The notes under the pieces: model-generated
The model's database searches: none
What the model saw: the letters and a program-made list of their open reading frames with translations, nothing else
What the model was told of the DNA's origin: nothing
Assembly: GCF_017114995.1 (NCBI RefSeq)
Contig: NZ_JABXKL010000096.1
Location: 1 to 61,338 of the forward strand
Origin: Nostoc sp. NMS9
GTDB taxonomy: Bacteria > Cyanobacteriota > Cyanobacteriia > Cyanobacteriales > Nostocaceae
Length of the DNA stretch: 61,338 bases
Direction: 5' to 3'
Program-made: the position numbers and the translations under genes
Part shown: positions 8,232-17,275 of the stretch, piece by piece
Position numbering within the stretch: the stretch's first letter is position 1
Layout of the letters: the number at the start of each line of letters is the position of its first letter

Positions 8232-9482
8232 ATGATGATGTCACAGTCCCCTATGACAAGACCAGAAATAGCTGCTGGAACTCTAATCGATAACCGCTAT
8301 ATTATCCAAAAACTTCTAGGACAGGGAGGATTGGGACGAACTTACTTAGCATTTGACACTCGTCGGTTTAATGAAGCCTGTGTTCTCAAAGAATTTGCAC
8401 CCATTGGCACAGGCGAAAGTGGACTGGAACAATATCGTAACTTATTTAAAAGAGAGGCAAAAATTCTTCATCAATTGCAACATCCTCAAATTCCCAAGTT
8501 TTTGGCTTGCTTTGAAGGAGATGGTCGGCTATTCCTAGTACAAGAGTATGTTGATGGTAAAACATATTCAAGACTGCTAGGAGAACTTCAACGTCAAGGA
8601 AGAAATTTTTCTGAAGACGAAGTTATACAGTGGCTAAAGAATCTGCTGCCTGTTTTAGAATATGTCCATCAGCACAACATCATCCATCGAGATATTTCTC
8701 CTGACAACATCATGTTACCCGATGGCAAGGATCTGCCAGTGCTGATTGATTTCGGGGTAGGCAAGCAAATTGCTGACATGAACGAGGGGAGAAATTCCAA
8801 CCAACAGGTAACGTTTGTTGGTAAAATGTCCCTTGTTGGCAAAGTGGGATATGCTCCCCGCGAACAGATTAGTTTGGGTTTATGTTCACCCTCTAGTGAC
8901 CTTTATGCTTTGGGTGTAACTGCTATTGTATTACTCACAGCTAGAGATCCATCTTTACTAATGGATCAATACTCACTTGAATGGAACTGGCGTGATTATA
9001 CCTATGTTACTGATGGGTTTGCTCAAGTGCTTGATTGCATGTTGGAAGATAGACCTAACAAGCGATACCAAACAGCCAGCGAAGTTCTTCGAGATTTAGA
9101 GCGTATTGGAGAACCAGAAGTGGCAATGTCTTCTGCAATCATGGTTGATGATTTGCCAGCCACAGTATTTAACCCGGAATTTCAGGCAATGTCGGCCATA
9201 TCACAGTCATATAACCAACCTGAAGAAACAATTTTTAATTCACCTACTAGTCCCCAAACTGGGCAAAGAATTGAACAACAACAATCTTCACTCCAACCAG
9301 CATTTATCAAACATTGTCAGCAAGAATTAGCCTACCATATTGGCCCAATGGCAAATCTGATTATAGAAGAAATACTAGCTCACAATCCTTATATTTCAGC
9401 TGACCAATTTATTGAACTTGTAACTAAGGAAATTCCTAACCTTCAAGCAGCTTTTGAATTCAAAAAAAGCTTATTTTCATAG
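8232..9482 (+). CDS. Ser/Thr protein kinase with small C-terminal domain
   Basis: This 416-aa protein has a Hanks-type kinase domain at about residues 20-300. The glycine loop is GQGGLGRTYLA, the ATP lysine is K53, the catalytic loop is HRDISPDN with D154 (Ser in place of the usual Lys-Pro pair), DFG is at 173-175 and GYAPREQ follows. After a polar linker, residues 352-416 (FIKHCQQELAYHIGPMANL and on) form a small helical domain seen at the end of other cyanobacterial kinases and regulators. There is no membrane segment. AGGAG precedes three consecutive ATG codons at 8232, 8235 and 8238. It is convergent with the DUF3365/HAMP sensor, a plausible functional neighbour. Confidence 0.9.
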   Translation: MMMSQSPMTRPEIAAGTLIDNRYIIQKLLGQGGLGRTYLAFDTRRFNEACVLKEFAPIGTGESGLEQYRNLFKREAKILHQLQHPQIPKFLACFEGDGRLFLVQEYVDGKTYSRLLGELQRQGRNFSEDEVIQWLKNLLPVLEYVHQHNIIHRDISPDNIMLPDGKDLPVLIDFGVGKQIADMNEGRNSNQQVTFVGKMSLVGKVGYAPREQISLGLCSPSSDLYALGVTAIVLLTARDPSLLMDQYSLEWNWRDYTYVTDGFAQVLDCMLEDRPNKRYQTASEVLRDLERIGEPEVAMSSAIMVDDLPATVFNPEFQAMSAISQSYNQPEETIFNSPTSPQTGQRIEQQQSSLQPAFIKHCQQELAYHIGPMANLIIEEILAHNPYISADQFIELVTKEIPNLQAAFEFKKSLFS

Positions 9483-9573
9483 AGATTTAGACATCATGAA
9501 TTGAGGAAGAATTTTTAATCTCTTAACTAATTGTGTGGGTTTAACTCAAGAGAGCCGTCTTGAAAGAGCCTCA

Positions 9574-10494
9574 TTACGAATTATTGTAATCGCCTGTACC
9601 TCCTTGAGTACGTTTGATTCTTTTCATCGCCATTTCTAAACTTAACTGCATCCGTTTAAAGGCTTTAGCTAAATTACCGATTTCATCATTAGACATCTGC
9701 TCAAATTCTACTTCCATGTGTCCCGTACTAACTTCTTCGGCTATGCGAGTCATACGTTTGAGAGGCCTCACAACTTGTCGATTCAAGAACAAGTTGACTA
9801 ACAGGATAGTCGCTATAAATATAGCTGATACAATCAAGATAATTAGTAAGGAAGACTGATTTGCCTTGCTGATGACATTCTTTGCAGGTACTGATATAAT
9901 CTGAGCGCCAACAATTTCATTAAGCTTCCACCCAAATCCATTAGCAGCACCATAGAGACTAATCATACTTTGAGGTGCAGCTTCAGGTACACTATGACAG
10001 ACCAGACAGCTTTCTTCAGAAACTGCTAAGGGACGAGCAATATAAAAGATATCCCCACCAGGAATTGAGCGAAATCCACTAACTTCTTTAAGGTCTGATT
10101 TATTTCTGAACTGTTCTACAATTTCCGTCTCAAAACCGTCAGCCTTATCCCGAAGATTTGTGGGATTGAGAGTTGCTTCTTTATAAAAGAAATCACGGTA
10201 GTCTGTTGTTTTCCGTAAAATTTCAAACACCTCTCGTGCTGAGTATCCAGGCACGGTTTGCGGCAAAAATTCAGTAGCCAATTTATCAACTAGCTCTGGA
10301 TTCACTTGAGTACTGGTATATTTACGAACAGAACTCATTGTTTGGATGAGCATGAGACCAGTTGAGCTAATATCTTGTTTAGCATTCTCCCTCAGCAGAG
10401 AAGAAAGAGTAAATCCACTCAAACTCAGACCAAATGTCAAAATTACCAGTAGCAGAATTGTAAATTTTTGTTTCAAATTGAGATTCTTTAGCAT
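9574..10494 (-). CDS. DUF3365/HAMP membrane sensor with c-heme motif
   Basis: This 306-aa inner-membrane protein has TM1 at about 11-32, a periplasmic domain at 35-205 of the DUF3365 (Tll0287-like) type, TM2 at about 211-234, and a HAMP domain at about 236-288 (RPLKRMTRIAEEVSTGHM). The periplasmic domain holds CLVCH (C163, C166, H167), a c-type heme attachment motif, which fits a redox or gas sensor. The protein stops just after HAMP with no kinase, cyclase or methyl-accepting domain, so it must signal through a partner. Ser/Thr kinases lie on both sides. The C-terminal tail is Gly/Asn rich. Confidence 0.88.
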   Translation of the reverse strand: MLKNLNLKQKFTILLLVILTFGLSLSGFTLSSLLRENAKQDISSTGLMLIQTMSSVRKYTSTQVNPELVDKLATEFLPQTVPGYSAREVFEILRKTTDYRDFFYKEATLNPTNLRDKADGFETEIVEQFRNKSDLKEVSGFRSIPGGDIFYIARPLAVSEESCLVCHSVPEAAPQSMISLYGAANGFGWKLNEIVGAQIISVPAKNVISKANQSSLLIILIVSAIFIATILLVNLFLNRQVVRPLKRMTRIAEEVSTGHMEVEFEQMSNDEIGNLAKAFKRMQLSLEMAMKRIKRTQGGTGDYNNS

Positions 10495-10752
10495 AATTTT
10501 AGATTACCTACAAGTCAAATTATTATGAAAAAATATATCTAAAGTTACTGTTTACTCTAGCATGAGCAATCAACTTTCATATTTTCGTGTAAAGGTATAG
10601 TTTAGCCAAAACTATGAGGGTATATTCAAACTTTATACTATTAGTAATTATTGAGGTTAATTAAAATGTTCTCTAAGTAACTAAATGCCAAAAAGCTACA
10701 ACAGCAATTCAAATGGAATTCCTAAAAATTCGTGTTGGCTGAACTGAATACC

Positions 10753-10766
10753 GTGCCAAAATAAAT
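10753..10766 (+). promoter_or_regulatory. Second copy of the kinase leader block
   Basis: GTGCCAAAATAAA occurs 38 bases before the start at 10791, in register with the copy at 1289 before the paralogous kinase. The rest of 10495-10752 is AT-rich and shows no gene. Confidence 0.4.
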
Positions 10767-10790
10767 ACCAGCAATTGTCAAATATTACTA

Positions 10791-12680
10791 ATGGTGTGGA
10801 ATGCAGGAAAGTCTTTATTCGGGGGACGCTACATTATTGAAAGCCAACTAGGTGAAGGCGGAATTGGCATTACTTATCTTGCCAGAAATCAACGAAATCA
10901 ACAGCGAGTGATTAAAACCCTCAAAGAAGAAATCCTGAATCACCCCGCCTGGATACTCCACCGAAACAAGTTAAGGCAAGACTTTCGTGATGAAGCAGTT
11001 CGGTTGGCTGTGTGCCACCATCCTCATATAGTACAGATAGAAACCATCTTTGATGAGGGGAATTTGCCCTGCATGGTGATGGATTACATCGAAGGGGAAG
11101 ACTTAGCACAGCGCTTGAGGCGAATAGGGGTGCTATCAGAGGCAGAAGCATTACTGTACATCCGGCAAATTGGCGATGCTTTGACCCTAATCCATTCTAA
11201 AGGACTGTTGCATCGGGATCTCAAACCACGCAACATCATGATCCGCATTGATAAATTAGAAGCAGTGCTGATAGACTTTGGCATTGCTAGAGAATTTGTT
11301 CCTAATATGATCCAAAGGCATACAGTGTATCGTACTCCTGGTTTTGCCCCACCTGAACAGTATGAATCAGAAGCGCCGCGAGGAGAATACATTGACATTT
11401 ACGCCCTAGCCGCTACTTTGTATAATTTGCTTACCGCAGTTGTACCAACTAGTGCAGATGATAGACGTCACAATATTAATTTAGAACCACCACAATATTT
11501 TAATCCCAACATCAGCAACAGGGTAAATCAGGCTATTATGTGCGGCATGGATCTGGAGTCAACTTATCGTCCCCAGTCTGTGCAGGAGTGGTTGGATTTA
11601 TTGGGTCCTGATACAGGGGAAAATGTAACCAAAATATCATCTACTTTAGTGATCAAATCTAGACTGCAACTACCAGTACCTGTTGTATTAGATCGGCAGA
11701 ACTGGCAGTGTGTACAGACCCTCAAAGGTCATTCTAGTATGGTTCATGCGATCGCCATTAGCCCAGACGGGCAATTTATTGCTAGTGGCAGTAATGACAA
11801 CACCATCAAACTTTGGCAAGTGGGAACTGGCAAGCTAGTGCGTCAACTGGGTCGTTGGTCTTCTAGTCATTCCAGTATGGTTCATTCCGTCGCCTTTAGC
11901 CCAATCTCTTCAAACCTTTCTTATCAAGGCGAGTCCGGCAAATCTGCGGGAGTTGCAGACCTGAACCGGGGAATCTTAGCTAGCGGCAGTTGGGATAATA
12001 CAATCAAATTGTGGGATGTCAACACGGGTAAAGAAATTCGTACTCTGACTGGTCATGCTAATTGGGTGAATTCTGTTGCTTTTAGCCCAGATGGCAAGTT
12101 TGTGGCTAGTGGCAGTAATGACTGCACAATCAAACTTTGGCAGGTACACACAGGTATAGAAATCCAAACTCTCACAGGTCATTCCGACCCAGTTTCGTCA
12201 GTCGCTTACTTTCCAAGAACGCCTGCGACCACTAGCCAGGATAGACAGCTAGTAGCTAGTGGCAGTAATGATTACACTATTAAACTGTGGCAAGTATACA
12301 CAGGCAGAAACATCTACACATTCACAGGTCATTCCTTCTTCGTCAACTGTATCGCCTTCAGCAAGGATGGGGAAATTATCGCCAGTGGCAGTGGTGACAA
12401 CACGATTAAACTCTGGCATGTAAATACAGGCAGAGAAATTCGTACTCTCATTGGTCATTCCGATTCTGTTTGGTCAGTCGCCTTTAGCCAGGATGGACAA
12501 TTTCTCGCTAGTGGCAGTTGGGACAACACTATCAAACTGTGGCACATACACAGTGGTAGAGAAATCAGCACACTTACAGGGCATTCCAACTATGTTAGAT
12601 GCGTTGCCTTTAGTCCCGATGGCCAAACCCTAGTTAGCGGTAGTGATGATGACACGATTAAAATTTGGCGAAGAGGGTAG
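10791..12680 (+). CDS. Ser/Thr protein kinase with 7 WD40 repeats
   Basis: This 629-aa paralogue of the kinase at 1329 has the same opening (MVWN), glycine loop GEGGIGITYLA, HRDLKPRN, DFGIA and APPEQY. Residues from about 302 to the end carry seven WD40 repeats, one complete propeller. Two repeats hold in-frame insertions between the strand and the next strand: about 22 residues (SSNLSYQGESGKSAGVADL) in repeat 2 and a PRTPATTSQD insertion in repeat 4. The first insertion looks like translated dispersed-repeat DNA. Insertions in surface loops can be tolerated by propellers. It is preceded by a sensor gene on the opposite strand. Substrates are unknown. Confidence 0.93.
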   Translation: MVWNAGKSLFGGRYIIESQLGEGGIGITYLARNQRNQQRVIKTLKEEILNHPAWILHRNKLRQDFRDEAVRLAVCHHPHIVQIETIFDEGNLPCMVMDYIEGEDLAQRLRRIGVLSEAEALLYIRQIGDALTLIHSKGLLHRDLKPRNIMIRIDKLEAVLIDFGIAREFVPNMIQRHTVYRTPGFAPPEQYESEAPRGEYIDIYALAATLYNLLTAVVPTSADDRRHNINLEPPQYFNPNISNRVNQAIMCGMDLESTYRPQSVQEWLDLLGPDTGENVTKISSTLVIKSRLQLPVPVVLDRQNWQCVQTLKGHSSMVHAIAISPDGQFIASGSNDNTIKLWQVGTGKLVRQLGRWSSSHSSMVHSVAFSPISSNLSYQGESGKSAGVADLNRGILASGSWDNTIKLWDVNTGKEIRTLTGHANWVNSVAFSPDGKFVASGSNDCTIKLWQVHTGIEIQTLTGHSDPVSSVAYFPRTPATTSQDRQLVASGSNDYTIKLWQVYTGRNIYTFTGHSFFVNCIAFSKDGEIIASGSGDNTIKLWHVNTGREIRTLIGHSDSVWSVAFSQDGQFLASGSWDNTIKLWHIHSGREISTLTGHSNYVRCVAFSPDGQTLVSGSDDDTIKIWRRG

Positions 12681-12785
12681 TAAATAATTCGTAATCTTTC
12701 TATAAATCTACAGATAGAACTGCGATCGCCCCAAATTTGTGACAATAATGACGGCAGCCGTTATTTTTGAACAATAAAAAATTAT

Positions 12786-13679
12786 ATGGGCTTTGGTATT
12801 GGTGATTTATTCTGGATTTTCCTCCTTCTGACTTCTTTGCAACCCCTTTGGCAAAAACGTCAAATAGAATATCGGCGCTTGCGTGCTTTACAAGAATTCC
12901 AGCAGGAACGCAAAAGTCGGGTGATTTTACTGATTCACCGCCAAGAGTCCATTAGCTTTTTGGGAATTCCCATATCTCGCTACATTACTATCGAAGACTC
13001 AGAACAAATATTGCGAGCAATTCGCCTCACACCCCCAGATGTGCCGATTGACTTAATTTTGCACACTCCTGGTGGTTTGGTATTAGCTACGGAACAAATC
13101 GCCAGAGCGTTAATTCGCCACCAAGCAAAAGTCACAGTCTTTGTACCCCACTATGCTATGAGTGGCGGTACAATGCTTGCGATCGCCTCTGATGAAATTA
13201 TTATGGATGCTAACGCTGTCTTGGGGCCAGTTGATCCCCAACTGGGTAATTACCCCGCAGCCAGTATCCTGAAAGTGGTTGAAGATAAACCCATCAGTGA
13301 GATTGATGACCAAACCCTAATTATGGCCGACCTCTCACGCAAAGCAATTCAGCAGGTACAGAGGTTTGTACGAACTTTGCTAAAAGACAGCATACCTAAA
13401 CAAAAAGTTCTGCCAGAAAATATCGAACCGATTATCGAAGCCTTGACAACTGGGCGCGTCACCCACGACTATCCCATCACTATTGAAGAAGCAACAGAAA
13501 TGGGGCTGCCCGTAACCGTCGGACTGCCCCATTCTATTTATGATCTTATGGATCTGTACCCACAGCCACAAGGAGGACGACCCAGCGTGCAGTACATTCC
13601 TATGCCTTACAATGACCGCCGTCCAATTCTACCTACACCCAAGGGCAGACCCTTGGAAGAACCAAATCAGATGACTTGA
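12786..13679 (+). CDS. Clp-fold serine protease, SDH/SppA-like, membrane anchored
   Basis: This 297-aa protein has an N-terminal hydrophobic segment (residues 5-20), a charged linker, and a crotonase/Clp-fold domain of the serine dehydrogenase proteinase (SDH_sah) family. Key features are ILHTPGG at 91-97, the nucleophile region HYAMSGGTMLA with S126, and IIMDANAVLGPVDPQLG. Relatives are small membrane proteases thought to act in quality control or signal-peptide-like cleavage; the substrate here is unknown. The C-terminus is Pro-rich. It starts 105 bases after the WD40 kinase and may be read from its own promoter. Confidence 0.85.
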   Translation: MGFGIGDLFWIFLLLTSLQPLWQKRQIEYRRLRALQEFQQERKSRVILLIHRQESISFLGIPISRYITIEDSEQILRAIRLTPPDVPIDLILHTPGGLVLATEQIARALIRHQAKVTVFVPHYAMSGGTMLAIASDEIIMDANAVLGPVDPQLGNYPAASILKVVEDKPISEIDDQTLIMADLSRKAIQQVQRFVRTLLKDSIPKQKVLPENIEPIIEALTTGRVTHDYPITIEEATEMGLPVTVGLPHSIYDLMDLYPQPQGGRPSVQYIPMPYNDRRPILPTPKGRPLEEPNQMT

Positions 13680-13710
13680 GGGGCTTTGGGGTAGGAGTTT
13701 TTTGTGGCGA

Positions 13711-14346
13711 CTAGGGTGTAGCTGTCGGTGTCGCTGTCGGTGTCGCTGTCACTGTTGGTGTCGCTGTTGGTGTTGCTGTTGGTGTCGCTGTTGGTGTTGC
13801 TGTTGGTTTAGCTGTTGGTTTAGCTGTTGGTTTAGTTGTTGGTTTAGTTGTTGGTTTAGTTGTCGGCTGGCTGAAGAGTGTCTTTGCTTCTTCATTCAGC
13901 TTTTGGCGGAGTGCTAAGTTAGCAATTCCAGTTTCTTGCAACTGATATTTTTTCTGATACTCCTTCACCACTTCTTCCGTGCGGGAACCATAAAAATGAT
14001 CCCGCGGCAGGGGAGGATTTGGCTTCACCACTACATTCAAATTTCTGTGCAGAATTTGAACGATGTTAGCAGCAAAATCTTGGGTTTTTGGCCCTGCGAT
14101 GCCATCAACTGGTTTTAGTTTATAACCAGTCTGAAATTCTCGAATTGCCTTTTTAGTTTCCTCGTCTGTCAAAGCAGTATTTGTTACCTTGACGTTATAG
14201 CCTAATCCCCGCAATACCTCACGGAATTGCTGGGGCGTATAACTTTTTTGAGGGGCTGCAAAACCTGTGTCTGCAATTACCAAACTAGCAGTCATCAGGC
14301 AAGTAACAGCAAAGGTTGCGCTTGATTTTCCAAACCCACACCACAT
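13711..14346 (-). CDS. Secreted peptidoglycan-binding protein with TP-repeat tail
   Basis: AAAGGAG lies 8 bases before the start. Residues 1-31 are a signal peptide ending in GFAA. Two peptidoglycan-binding-1-like segments follow: YTPQQFREVLRGLGYNVK with GYKLKPVDGIAGPKT, then HFYGSRTEEVVKEYQKKYQL with TGIANLALRQKL. The last 50 residues are a low-complexity run of PTTKPT, PTAKPT and PTATPT units, a flexible wall-spanning tail. The tail DNA is a run of near-identical 12-base units and is probably length-variable by slippage. It likely sits in the periplasm or cell wall. No catalytic domain is present. Confidence 0.82.
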   Translation of the reverse strand: MWCGFGKSSATFAVTCLMTASLVIADTGFAAPQKSYTPQQFREVLRGLGYNVKVTNTALTDEETKKAIREFQTGYKLKPVDGIAGPKTQDFAANIVQILHRNLNVVVKPNPPLPRDHFYGSRTEEVVKEYQKKYQLQETGIANLALRQKLNEEAKTLFSQPTTKPTTKPTTKPTAKPTAKPTATPTATPTATPTATPTVTATPTATPTATP

Positions 14347-14847
14347 ACTTAAAAACTCCTTTGGGTTAAATCAGCAGGATTATAAACGTTAACAGCTGCA
14401 TTTTAAGTTTGTTTAATAACTTTTTTCACGATTATTTAATGAATTTTGAACAAATTATGATTTTTTTTTGTTAAATTTAGCTAAATCTGTAAAAAACAAT
14501 TTGTGTCATCTATCAAAAGAAGTATCTTGTATTAGCAAAGATACAGCGGTTATCATTTGAAGCGAATATACCCTTTTAACACTAAACTGCGGTAGGAAAT
14601 CACATCTGTGCATTGGCGTCAACTTAAGGTGAAAGGCAGTCTCTTTACCTGTGGCTGTGCTGCAATGAGGAGTATTTTCAGCCTATGGTTGGAAAAGAGG
14701 TTTTAAAGGACTTTTGTTTTGGCTGAAGTACTTCTACTGGGGTCTACTCGACTGGAAATTGCTGTAATTGGTTAGAAAGGGCCGAAAATTAATAAATGAA
14801 AGAATTTATGTTTTAAACACCTAAACAAGTATCATATATTACATAAA
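14347..14847. other. 500-bp gap with a solo MITE-like end
   Basis: I see no gene. At 14611-14627 CATTGGCGTCAACTTAA matches, with one mismatch, the terminal inverted repeat of the MITE-like element at 50869-51063, so a degenerate or solo copy lies here. The rest is AT-rich, with promoter sequence for both flanking genes presumably included. Confidence 0.4.
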
Positions 14848-16296
14848 ATGAAAAAGATAAAATCTTCTAAGCAGCGTAATCTTTGGTTTGAAAGATTTAT
14901 GGCAATTGCTGCTGCAGTAAATTTAAGTTTAGTGTTGTTTGATTTAAGTTACGTACCTTGGCGAGATTTCTACTTGCGAAAACTTCCCCAAATTACTAAT
15001 ATTTATGACCAAATCAAAGGTATTGAAAGCCATCGAGACACAAAAAGTTATCTAGACACAGTAGACGCATTAGAAGAACAAGTTAGGCAAACAGGTTTAC
15101 AGTCGCCTCAGGTAAATAGCAGGCTAATACAAATAAGTCGTCTTAGCAGCGAGATGATTGACAGTAACCCGTTTGCGGGAGCGAATAAGAGTGGGACTTT
15201 GGAAAAAATCAAACAAAGGATGCGATCGCACATCCGCAAAGAATCTGCAAAACAGTCCTTCGCTACTTTTTGGAGTCAGTCATACTTATCACAAAATGGC
15301 TGGCTTGAAGAAATTAATTTTTTTAACAAGAGCATCCGCCCTTTGATCGCCAGTAACTACTACCGCCAAATCGGGGAAAATGGGGATTTTGTTGATAAAT
15401 TCTGGATTATTGACTTACCCTTTGTGATTTTATTTGGTGTAGAATTGCTGGGGCGTACCTTCTTGCTCAGACGCCAACATCCCGGTTTTAGCTGGTTAGA
15501 AGCAGTATTGTGGCGTTGGTACGATTTATTTTTACTACTGCCATTTTGGCGAGGGTTGCGAATCATACCTGTATTAATTCGCCTCGATCAAGCGCGGTTA
15601 TTGAATCTGCATCCAGTGCGAAAGCAAATTAATCAGGGGATTGTCGCCAATTTTGCCGAAGAACTGACAGAAATTGTCGTGGTGAGGGTAATTAATCAGG
15701 TTCAGGGTTCAATTCAGCGGGGTGAATTAACAAGCTGGCTCTCGCAACAAGAAAATTTACGTCCCTACATAGATATTAATAATGTGAATGAAATGGAAGC
15801 GATCGCAGGTCTTTTGGTAAAAACAATTGTCTACCAAGTGCTACCTGATATCCAACCTGCGATCGTTGCCATTCTGCGCCACAACATCGAAACCGTCTTC
15901 CATCAAGTTCCCGTCTACCGCAACCTCCAGAATCTCCCTGGCGTGGGACACGCTCAAACCCAGTTAAGCGAACAACTGGCGACTCAAATCACAACTAATC
16001 TTTACAAAACTTTAGTTAGGGCTGTTGAAGACCCTGTAGGAGCAAAACTCACCAGTCAACTAATAGAAAGCTTCACCAAGGTCTTGGGATCTCAAATCAA
16101 GGAAAAACATGTACTCTCAGAAATTCAGAGTTTACTTTTTGACTTCTTAGAAGAAATCAAACTCAACTACGTCCAGCGTTTATCCCAAGAAGACATAGAC
16201 CAAATTATCGAGCAAACCCGGCAGTTAAGAACACAAGTATCAGTTCCCGTAGTAGTGGATAAAGGCGCTACTCTCCCAAAAATACGCGAAGGGTAG
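14848..16296 (+). CDS. Conserved cyanobacterial membrane protein, 482 aa
   Basis: It has one hydrophobic segment near residues 16-34, a soluble helical region to about 180, then segments at about 188-206 (WIIDLPFVILFGVELLG) and 222-240 (YDLFLLLPFWRGLRIIPVL). The pattern of Arg residues in WRGLRIIPVLIRLDQARLL recalls the S4 region of voltage-sensor-like proteins, but no pore motif is seen. Residues 260-470 form a long helical cytoplasmic region. I recognise the type as conserved in cyanobacteria but not its function. There is no obvious ribosome site. Confidence 0.75.
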   Translation: MKKIKSSKQRNLWFERFMAIAAAVNLSLVLFDLSYVPWRDFYLRKLPQITNIYDQIKGIESHRDTKSYLDTVDALEEQVRQTGLQSPQVNSRLIQISRLSSEMIDSNPFAGANKSGTLEKIKQRMRSHIRKESAKQSFATFWSQSYLSQNGWLEEINFFNKSIRPLIASNYYRQIGENGDFVDKFWIIDLPFVILFGVELLGRTFLLRRQHPGFSWLEAVLWRWYDLFLLLPFWRGLRIIPVLIRLDQARLLNLHPVRKQINQGIVANFAEELTEIVVVRVINQVQGSIQRGELTSWLSQQENLRPYIDINNVNEMEAIAGLLVKTIVYQVLPDIQPAIVAILRHNIETVFHQVPVYRNLQNLPGVGHAQTQLSEQLATQITTNLYKTLVRAVEDPVGAKLTSQLIESFTKVLGSQIKEKHVLSEIQSLLFDFLEEIKLNYVQRLSQEDIDQIIEQTRQLRTQVSVPVVVDKGATLPKIREG

Positions 16297-16304
16297 GGAG
16301 AGCA

Positions 16305-16455
16305 GAGGGGCAAGGGAACAGGGGAGATGAGGAGCAAGGGTGACAAGGTGACAAGGGGGTAAACAAAACTCCTAACTCCTAACTCCTAACTCTTAACTCT
16401 TAACTCAGCACTCCTAATGCCCAATCCCCAATCCCCAATGCCCAATCCCCAATGC
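16305..16455. repeat. Short tandem intergenic repeats
   Basis: Purine-rich GGGGA/CAAGG runs are followed by tandem CTCCTAA and CTTAACT heptamers and then CCCAATC/CCCAATG heptamers. These 7-bp short tandem repeats are typical of Nostoc and Anabaena spacers. The same types recur at 22654-22717 and 42566-42600. Confidence 0.7.
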
Positions 16456-16545
16456 ACGACTATAAAAGAAATGCGCTAAACTCGAATTAGGCGAATCATA
16501 ATTTGGTTCGTCACAAGACTTCTTGGAAGATATACCTATCGCAGG

Positions 16546-16571
16546 AAGTGGGTCGATGCCCACTTTTTTTA
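16546..16571 (+). terminator. Terminator-like attenuator before rimP
   Basis: AAGTGGG (16546-16552) pairs with CCCACTT (16559-16565) around a TCGATG loop, followed by a run of T. It ends 13 bases before the rimP start, so it looks like an intrinsic terminator inside the leader. Terminator-like leaders before rimP are known in other bacteria, so attenuation of the operon is likely. Confidence 0.65.
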
Positions 16572-16583
16572 TTGAATTCTCTC

Positions 16584-17045
16584 ATGGTTCATCCTTTAGT
16601 TCCACAAATTATTGATTTGGCGACACCAGTGGCAGAAGAACTGGGATTGGAAGTGGTTGGCGTGGTTTTTCACACCAACCAAAGTCCACCAGTGTTGCGG
16701 GTAGACATTCGCAATCCTGAGCAAGACACTGGGTTGAACGATTGTGAGAGGATGAGCCGTGCTTTAGAAGCCTCCTTAGATACTGCGGAAATCGTTCCAG
16801 ATACATACGTCTTGGAAGTGTCTAGTCCTGGTATTTCGCGGCAGCTGGTAACAGAGAGGGAGTTTATTTCCTTTAAAGGATTTCCTGTCATTATCTCCAC
16901 TTCGCCACCCTACGACGGACAACAAGAGTGGATTGGTCAGTTGATTCGTCGGGATGAGACAGCACTTTACTTAAATCAAAAAGGTCGTGTAGTCGAAATT
17001 CCCCGCTCCCTAATTACTAAGGTGCAGTTAGAGGAGCGCCGATAA
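16584..17045 (+). CDS. rimP: Ribosome maturation factor RimP
   Basis: This 153-aa protein assists maturation of the 30S subunit. It has the family opening HPLVPQIIDLATPVAEELGLEV, the central strand LRVDIRN, and the signature YVLEVSSPGISRQL, followed by an SH3-like C-terminal domain (IGQLIRRDETALYL and on). An upstream in-frame start at 16503 is rejected because the family begins at MVHPL and because that extension crosses the leader hairpin. It is first in the order rimP-nusA-ylxR-infB, a conserved translation and transcription operon. Confidence 0.94.
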   Translation: MVHPLVPQIIDLATPVAEELGLEVVGVVFHTNQSPPVLRVDIRNPEQDTGLNDCERMSRALEASLDTAEIVPDTYVLEVSSPGISRQLVTEREFISFKGFPVIISTSPPYDGQQEWIGQLIRRDETALYLNQKGRVVEIPRSLITKVQLEERR

Positions 17046-17275
17046 ACAAAGGGCTATGGCTCAAGAGTTAGAGACTAGAGCACCTTAGCTCAAGGCTAAA
17101 GATTAGGAACTAAGGGCTAAAGGTTAGAGGCTAGGGGCTAGAGGTTAGAGATTAGTTTAAAGCTATTCTCTAATCCCTGGCTCTAGTGCGTAGTTTTCAG
17201 TCCCCAGTCCCTACTCAGTAGAGACGCGATTAATCGCATCTCTCCCCACTCCCTAATTTTTAAAGGAGATTGCTT
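17046..17275. repeat. Tandem repeat spacer before nusA
   Basis: Degenerate heptamers of the type GGCTAGA/GGTTAGA are followed by CCCCAGTCCCTA and then GTAGAGACGCGATTAATCGC, a sequence common in Nostoc spacers. The nusA ribosome site AAAGGAG is at 17262-17268. Confidence 0.6.
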
